From assembly GCA_023374045.1 (NCBI GenBank), contig CM041778.1, forward strand, positions 292,183,533-292,247,532: a stretch of DNA of 64,000 nt. The letters are read 5' to 3'. A program made the translations under genes and the position numbers. Origin of the DNA: Limonium bicolor (lineage: Eukaryota; Streptophyta; Magnoliopsida; Caryophyllales; Plumbaginaceae). How positions within the stretch are numbered: position 1 is the first letter of the stretch; every line of letters begins with the position of its first letter. This document shows positions 58,692 through 64,000 of this stretch, piece by piece. Under the pieces are notes generated by a model. It saw only the letters and a program-made list of their open reading frames with translations. It was not told the origin of the DNA and made no database searches.

Positions 58692-60471
58692 TTACTGTTC
58701 AGGGTTTTTCTTAGTTAGGGTCGAAGTGCTCCCTTCAAAATCTTCTTTGCCTCTAGCAACTGGAGCAAGCGCGGCACCAGTAGGGGCTTGGAGGTTAGCC
58801 AACCCTATAAAAGACGGGGCAAAACATGTATTGCCCGCAGGACGAGAGAACCTACCAAGCTCCCCATGGAATCCGGTGACGTAGGTAAGAGCCTCGAATT
58901 CAAGGCTATCATACAAATCCTCATCCACAGGTTGTTGTTTGCGGGAGAAAAACTCGGACACAACCCGTTGGCTTTCTCCGGCAAATTTCTGGCATTGAGA
59001 TAAAAGTACTTCTTTCAAGCCTGAGATAGTGCGGTCTTTTTCTTGAAGCTCCACCTGCACCCCTTTGAGTTTAGCAAGTTGGCCTTCATACGATATGGAA
59101 AGGCTGTGTTACCGTTCCCTCTCAGACTCCAAAGTAATCATGGAAGCTCTAAGACCGGCAACCTTCTTTATCCAGAAGTCAGAGCTACCGGTAGCCTCCA
59201 GAGGAGGACTTGGCCCCTCTGCATGGTTGTGGAGCGTTATCAAATATCGTAAAGATATGTAGCAAAAAAAGAGGAAAAGATACAAAGATTATCGACAGAC
59301 TATTTCTCTTGTAACTTGAGTTTCTTCTCAAGCTCTCGGATGTGGAGGGTCGCTTGCTCAAGCTCCTCTTTTTTCTCACGGAGCGCAGCCTTGAAGTCGT
59401 TTTGCTTAACTTCTGCCTCTTGCAACAATCAGAGTTTTTTATTCATCTCTGACTCAAAAGACAACCGGACATCCTCAACAGTCTTTCGGGCATCCTTGAT
59501 TTCCTCATTGAAAACCCACTTCTGATCGTCAAAGCCAGCCTGCGCCTTGTTGATAGCATCCTCCCGAGCAATAGACATTTCCTCCCAGAGTGCGGCTTTT
59601 TCATCTTCAAATTGGGTCTGGGCTCTCTTAAGATCCTCTTGGGCCTGCGCCCGCACTTCGTTGCCAGTTTTTTCCTGGAAGTCACGGGAAAGTTCTCTTT
59701 AGAGAACAATTTTTTCCTTAGCAAATCGAGACCGGAGCCTTTTGAGCTCTCCCTGGTGCATGTCCGCCTGCTTGCGTAAAGCTCTTATCTTTTCAATACG
59801 GGCGGCCCCCATTTTCTTCCGGTGCATTGCCTTGAGCTTCGCAAGGTATGTTTCATACTTCTCCACATGTATCTCGACCGAGTGAAGGGTTTGAGTAAAA
59901 TGCTGAGATTGAGTCTCAACGTATTGGGCCATCGCAATAGCCTAGAGAAACGTAAATCTGGGGTAAGAAACAAAAAGTAAGATAAAAAGAAATAGAGGAA
60001 TTAAAGAGTATTAGACGTGTATTAAAGCATTCCAGAGCCGATCAAAGGCATCCTTCTCCGGAATGGAATGACGAACGATAGCATCGGCTCCACCTTCACC
60101 AATCCGAAGCTTTTACTTCAAAGAGTAGGATGGGAAGCAGGGGCAAAGATGTTGTTATCACTCCTTGCAAGCTTAGCTGTAGTAGACCACAGGGTCTTGT
60201 AACCCATCCCTTTCACATGCGAGAGGCGAGGTACCGGATTGCCCTGATGATAGCACCAGTCTACCTTCGGTGAAAGACCAGAGAATGATGGGTCACACCG
60301 CGGTGGAAGGGAGGAGTAACCTTCCGACCTGTCATGAGCATGCTTGCTCCTTTGTTCGATGGAAGGCGGCCTAAATTGAGCAGAAGACCCGGTTCCAAGC
60401 CTTGGGGCTAACTGGGTAGGGCTACCGGAGGACCCAGAGGAGGAACCCTTCTCCATGCTTTCCTTGGCCAC
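58692..60471 (-). pseudogene. Antisense ORF of the Tat element, C-terminal coiled-coil part
   Basis: Three minus-strand frames read as one interrupted protein. 60471-60118 begins MAKESMEKGSSSGSSGSPTQ and includes DPSFSGLSPKVDWCYHQG. 59932-59260 is strongly coiled-coil: VETQSQHFTQTLHSVEIHVE, KIRALRKQADMHQGELKRLR, AQEDLKRAQTQFEDEKAALW and ARKTVEDVRLSFESEMNKKL. 59060-58692 ends ELQEKDRTISGLKEVLLSQC, then QRVVSEFF. Introns may explain some breaks; others look like indels. Antisense ORFs between integrase and the 3' LTR, with a Transposase_28-type head and coiled-coil tail, are known in Tat-lineage elements. Their function is unknown. Confidence 0.7.
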
Positions 60472-60658
60472 ACCTTTACCCTTTCCGAAAGGGATTTTAG
60501 CACCGGCCCTCCTATCTGGAGCACCACCTTCCCTTATGGTAACACCTCCCGTAGGGCGTCGCGTCCGTTCTGGCTCTGGATCTTGAAGGTTAGTAACAGC
60601 AGCTAAAAAGAAAAGTAGAATGATGAGAAGTCAACAATGGAACAGGAAAAGAGATAAG

Positions 60659-61950
60659 CTAAAGGTTGTAAAAGAAAATATCGGTGGAAGAAATGGAATT
60701 TGTATTTTGAGTTATTCCTTCATCTACACCAAAATAGCTATGCGGGTTAGAGAAGAGGAGCAATATGGGAGTTAACTCCACACCTTTTCTAGCCCTCTTT
60801 GGACTACAAACAATGGTAGACACAGGAGGAGTACCTGTTTCGGTGGAAACAATAGCAGGGGGACCGGTAGGGTTAGTACTGGTAACAGTTTCTCCCCTTT
60901 TCACCAGCTTGAATTTCTGTCTTTCTAACTTTCTCTATCCTTTGAGAGCCTTCCTCTTAGTACCTGTGCTTTTATTACTATTGGGACTCCGGACTTTACC
61001 ACTGGAAGGAGCGGATGGTGAAACCTTTTTCGTATCAGTAGACCGGTAGTTGACAAGTTCCCAGTTGTACCGAAGAGATAATTTATCACCCAAAAAAAGA
61101 AACTCTGCAATGGAATCGAAAGAGATTAAAGACTGAGAACGATAAGGTATGAGAAAAGAGAATACGAAAAGCAACATACGGTCAATATTGTTTCGGGTCC
61201 TGGCCAGTTTTTCTTCGGTCAGATAGTAGGTGATCGGGTGCAAAAACGATGAACTTAGTTTCTTAAGAACATCACCAGCCTTTGATGCATTGCCCGTTGG
61301 GGGCATCGGAGCAACTAGTTACCCATTCACTATGTCTCCAACATGTGCAACACCGATGAATCTTCCGGACGGTGGGTAAACAACAAACCAGCTGGAAGAC
61401 CAACCGTCCTCCAGGTTTATGCGCTTAAAGAAGGTATACCCGGGTGTCGCTAAAATTGATATGTCCTCTTTGGTGGCAGTAGAGTTCACCCTAGTCATGA
61501 AAAAGTTCACGAACTCCCGGGCATCAAGAGTAATTCCGCCGTCAGCGCAGACGGCCAAGAAAGCATGCAAACACCCTAAGGCGTTAGGATTTAAGTGGGC
61601 AAGTGTACACCGGCGGTGTGACAGAAAGCCAAGGATAAAGGGGTGTGAGGGAAGGCATAACCCCCGTGGAAATGCTCTTGGTACACCATGAAACCACGGC
61701 CGAAGTAGTCGAATGGGTGCGTCGTCGGCGCTGACACATGGATCTTTGTTCCCAGTGGGACTTGAACGCCTTTCATCACCTTATTCACATCTCTTACGGA
61801 AAGGCTAAACCCAGCACCCTCTCGCGGAAACCCCAGGCCTCCTTCTGTGATCGGGTTTGCAATGGTATCCTGAACGCAGCTTTCACCATCAACAAAAATC
61901 ACGGCATTTCCCGGCGCCGGAGTGGAAGAGTTGGAATTTGCAGACGCCAT
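60659..61950 (-). pseudogene. Antisense ORF of the Tat element, Transposase_28-like N-terminal part
   Basis: It starts MASANSNSSTPAPGNAVIFV at 61950. The conserved core reads PFDYFGRGFMVYQEHFHGGY, AFPHTPLSLAFCHTAGVHL, then after a one-base frame change near 61600 LNPNALGCLHAFLAVCADGG, TPGYTFFKRINLEDGWSSSW and FVVYPPSGRF. This is the plant Gypsy-associated domain named 'putative gypsy type transposon' (Transposase_28); it is not a real transposase. A GTATGT donor near 61180 and a TTGCAG acceptor near 61105 join NNID to EFLFLGDKLSLRYNWELVNY. A further frame carries the KRKALKG and KRGETVTSTNPTGPP region, with an in-frame TAG at about 60935. Confidence 0.75.
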
Positions 61951-62059
61951 TGAAGAGAAGATGAAGGATACGGGAGTTTGAAAGTCGAAGAAGCAAAGAA
62001 AAGGCGAGAGCGTGAATGCACAAAAGTAAGATGTAGAAAATTTGAAAGTAGAAGAGAGG

Positions 62060-62097
62060 GAAGGAAGAAAGGAAGGAAGCGGATCACTTTAAATAGG
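62060..62097 (-). promoter_or_regulatory. TATA box and start region of the antisense ORF
   Basis: On the minus strand CTATTTAAAGTGATCC gives a TATTTAAA box about 140 bp before the ATG at 61950, followed by a T- and C-rich leader (CTTTCTTCCTTCCCTCTC). It suggests that the antisense ORF has its own promoter, separate from the LTR. Confidence 0.5.
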
Positions 62098-62371
62098 CTG
62101 AAAGGGGGCATGTTCTGTCGAAGTAATCATAACCTACTTCCGCAGCCATGTCAGACGAGAAGTAGCTTCAAAAGACGAGGAGACAACGACTAGACAGGGC
62201 ACGCCACCAGAAGACCCCCAACGGTAAAAAGTTCAAAAAACAGTCAAAAGACCTTTTCCTTTAAATTCTTTAAAAGGAATGGTCTTGTGGAACTAGGATG
62301 GATGGAGCAGAAAACATAAAAATAAACTTACAATAAAGGAAGATCTTCCCTGGGAGCCATGAAAAAGATCT

Positions 62372-62774
62372 TGTGGACTGATGAAATGGGGTACTACCGG
62401 ACAAGACAGCCTGGCTACTACCGAAAGCAGCAACAAAGCCTCTTACAGGTAGAGGGGTAAAGCCACGATTGAAAGGTTCGCTTTTACCGGTCGCGAAGAG
62501 TAAGAAGTTTGCGGGTATTCTTACCGGTGGTAATGAAGCAAAGGTCTACAGGTAGCGATGAAACATCCGACAGTTAGCAATAGAGAATAAACTATAAAAA
62601 TAGCCTCATGTACTACAGAACATTCCAGAATAGTGTAGGCCCACAGAGGCAATTAGACTTCACAGTTTGTCTATAAATAGGGACCATAGGCCGTGTAAAA
62701 AAGGCACGCTCACGTTAATACACTTGCTGGTATTCTTTTCATTGTTGTCTAGAGAGAGAGAGAAGTTGGATCCA
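62372..62774 (+). repeat. Probable LTR of the Tat-lineage element
   Basis: A purine-rich GGGAGCCATGAAAAAGATCT precedes TGTGGACTGATG at 62372, resembling a PPT followed by an LTR start. CTATAAATAGGG at 62671 is a good TATA box, and GAGAGAGAGAGAAGTTGGAT followed by CCA gives a possible end at 62774. No partner LTR is in the window, so the edges are inferred. It lies just after the antisense ORF, where the 3' LTR of a Tat element should be. Confidence 0.45.
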
Positions 62775-64000
62775 TTATGATTTCAGTGTGTACTAAAAGT
62801 TCTTAGCGTGAGCTCTCCTGAACAGGTGCCCGAATGGTTGGGCACATGTCATGAATTGAGTGCGCTCGTAACCTTGCATGCTAAGCCACTCCTTTGCCTG
62901 TCTGTCTAAATCTCAAAACTTAACAAACATATTAAACATACAATACAAGGTTTGCTATCATCAAAACTAAAGGATCTTGACTTAATAGATTTTTACATTA
63001 GCCAAATGTTTAGGCTTGCTTTTGGAGCTTTAATGCACTTTTTATGCCTTAATAGCATAGGTTAAGGTTTTAAATCATTTTTGATGATATTCTGGTTATT
63101 TAAGTGTACCAAGAGTGGTTTGGGTACACTTAGGAAGTTTGTGAAGCTTTGAAGAGTAACTGAAATGGTTAAGACGCAAAAAGGTAATTTTAAAGACCTT
63201 AGGATAAATTTAATGTAAAAGAGGAGTATAGCCTATGATTGGGCTAAAGAGGTTAGTGAAATAAAGTTAGGAGTGTAATATAAGTAATTTGGCCGAGAGT
63301 GAGGAGGTCAAGCTGGTAACATATAGAATTTACAAGTTTAAGGAGTTAAATGTAAATTCTAGAAAATAATTGGGGTGAAATTGTAATTTCTGGAAAATTG
63401 TGGTCAAAACCGAGTCTAGGGTCAACCTTAGGAGATATATGGACCTTTGGCCAAATTAAGTAAAAAGAAAAGACCTTAATTGCAATTTTAGAGGAATTTA
63501 GGAGTTATTTGTTAAGTGTGGAAAGTTTTATGGTCAAACCGTAATTAATGGAAACTATGGGTAAATGGCATATTATTAGTCAACTTAGGAGGAAATGTTG
63601 AGGGTTTGACCAATTAAAAGAAATTAGAGATGGAAATGTTAAGTTAAAGAAAGATTAGAGGTTGTTTGTAAAGTTTAGAAAGTATAAGGGGTCAAAATGC
63701 AATTTTAGAAAATATTAGTGTGGAAAAACAGAACAGCCCAGGTAGGGTTCTATTTGTAATTATGTGAAATTTGTGTGTTAGAATTTGTGAGTAAATTGGA
63801 AGGTTAAGATAGATGCGGATAAAGGATTAAATTGTAAGATTTGTAAAATGTGTAGCCACTTTGTAATTTAAAAAAAATAGTGTGGAAACTAAAGGAATAA
63901 GTTTAGGGCCTGTTCGGCATTAATAAAAACATTTGGTTAGACCTATTGGAATGAAATAAATAAAAACATTGTAATGTTAGGAAACAAAGGTGGGCAAAAG
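62775..64000. other. Non-coding AT-rich DNA, no gene seen
   Basis: No exon, RNA gene or complete element was found. Two hairpins stand out: GTGCCC-GAATGGTT-GGGCAC near 62827, and AAGTGTACC with GGTACACTT near 63103-63131. GGGCCTGTTCGGCATTAATA at about 63907 resembles a MITE start, but the other end would lie outside the window. Confidence 0.45.

Overview
This is eukaryotic nuclear DNA from a seed plant, most likely a repeat-rich eudicot. The evidence is spliced genes with plant intron borders (GTATGT, GTGAGA, GTACCA), plant gene families (bifunctional DHQ dehydratase/shikimate dehydrogenase and a CER2-like BAHD protein), and dense plant transposons (Tnt1-like Copia, Tat-lineage Gypsy, MULE with an OTU domain, Stowaway, Tourist and hAT MITEs). 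No species can be named. There is one 500-N assembly gap at 13465-13964.

Layout. 1-2482: AT-rich repeat-derived DNA with no gene. 2483-8506: a short tandem duplication, an unrecognised minus-strand ORF, a roughly 95-bp minisatellite, and a decayed MULE transposase reading into an OTU-like protease domain, followed by an LTR-like terminus. 8507-13464: non-coding, with two hAT MITEs (8-bp TSDs, one exact) and two related foldback elements rich in GTACATG repeats, the second carrying telomere-like TTTAGGG motifs. 13965-15255: the first exons of a chloroplast shikimate-pathway gene (minus) running into the gap. 15628-18025: a long-TIR MITE, a possible 5' exon and a Stowaway MITE. 18112-28370: an incomplete third copy of a giant LTR, with a hAT MITE, a self-nested Tourist MITE and a full-length Copia element (23147-28365) inserted in it. 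29529-33391: a two-exon CER2-like gene (minus) with one frameshift and a 2.5-kb intron holding a LINE remnant and a hAT element. 33904-37575: MITEs and two hairpin-rich GTCCGGAC arrays. 37576-57462: a 19.9-kb LTR element on the minus strand with about 5.9-kb LTRs, no recognisable protein genes, a Tat-type PBS and PPT, a tRNA-like segment in each LTR, and a 1.8-kb internal tandem array. 57463-62774: the 3' part of a Tat-lineage Gypsy element: integrase end on plus, an antisense spliced ORF on minus, and a probable LTR with TATA box. 62775-64000: no gene seen.

Host genes are few. The shikimate gene would feed aromatic amino acids and phenolics in the plastid. The CER2-like protein would act in very-long-chain fatty acid elongation for cuticular wax. 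Everything else is layered transposon history. Several reading frames, including the CER2-like exon and the young Copia element, are broken by what look like single-base indels, so assembly indel error competes with real decay. The most unusual material is the giant non-coding LTR element, with its tRNA-like segments, a hairpin showing a compensatory change, and mismatched flanks.
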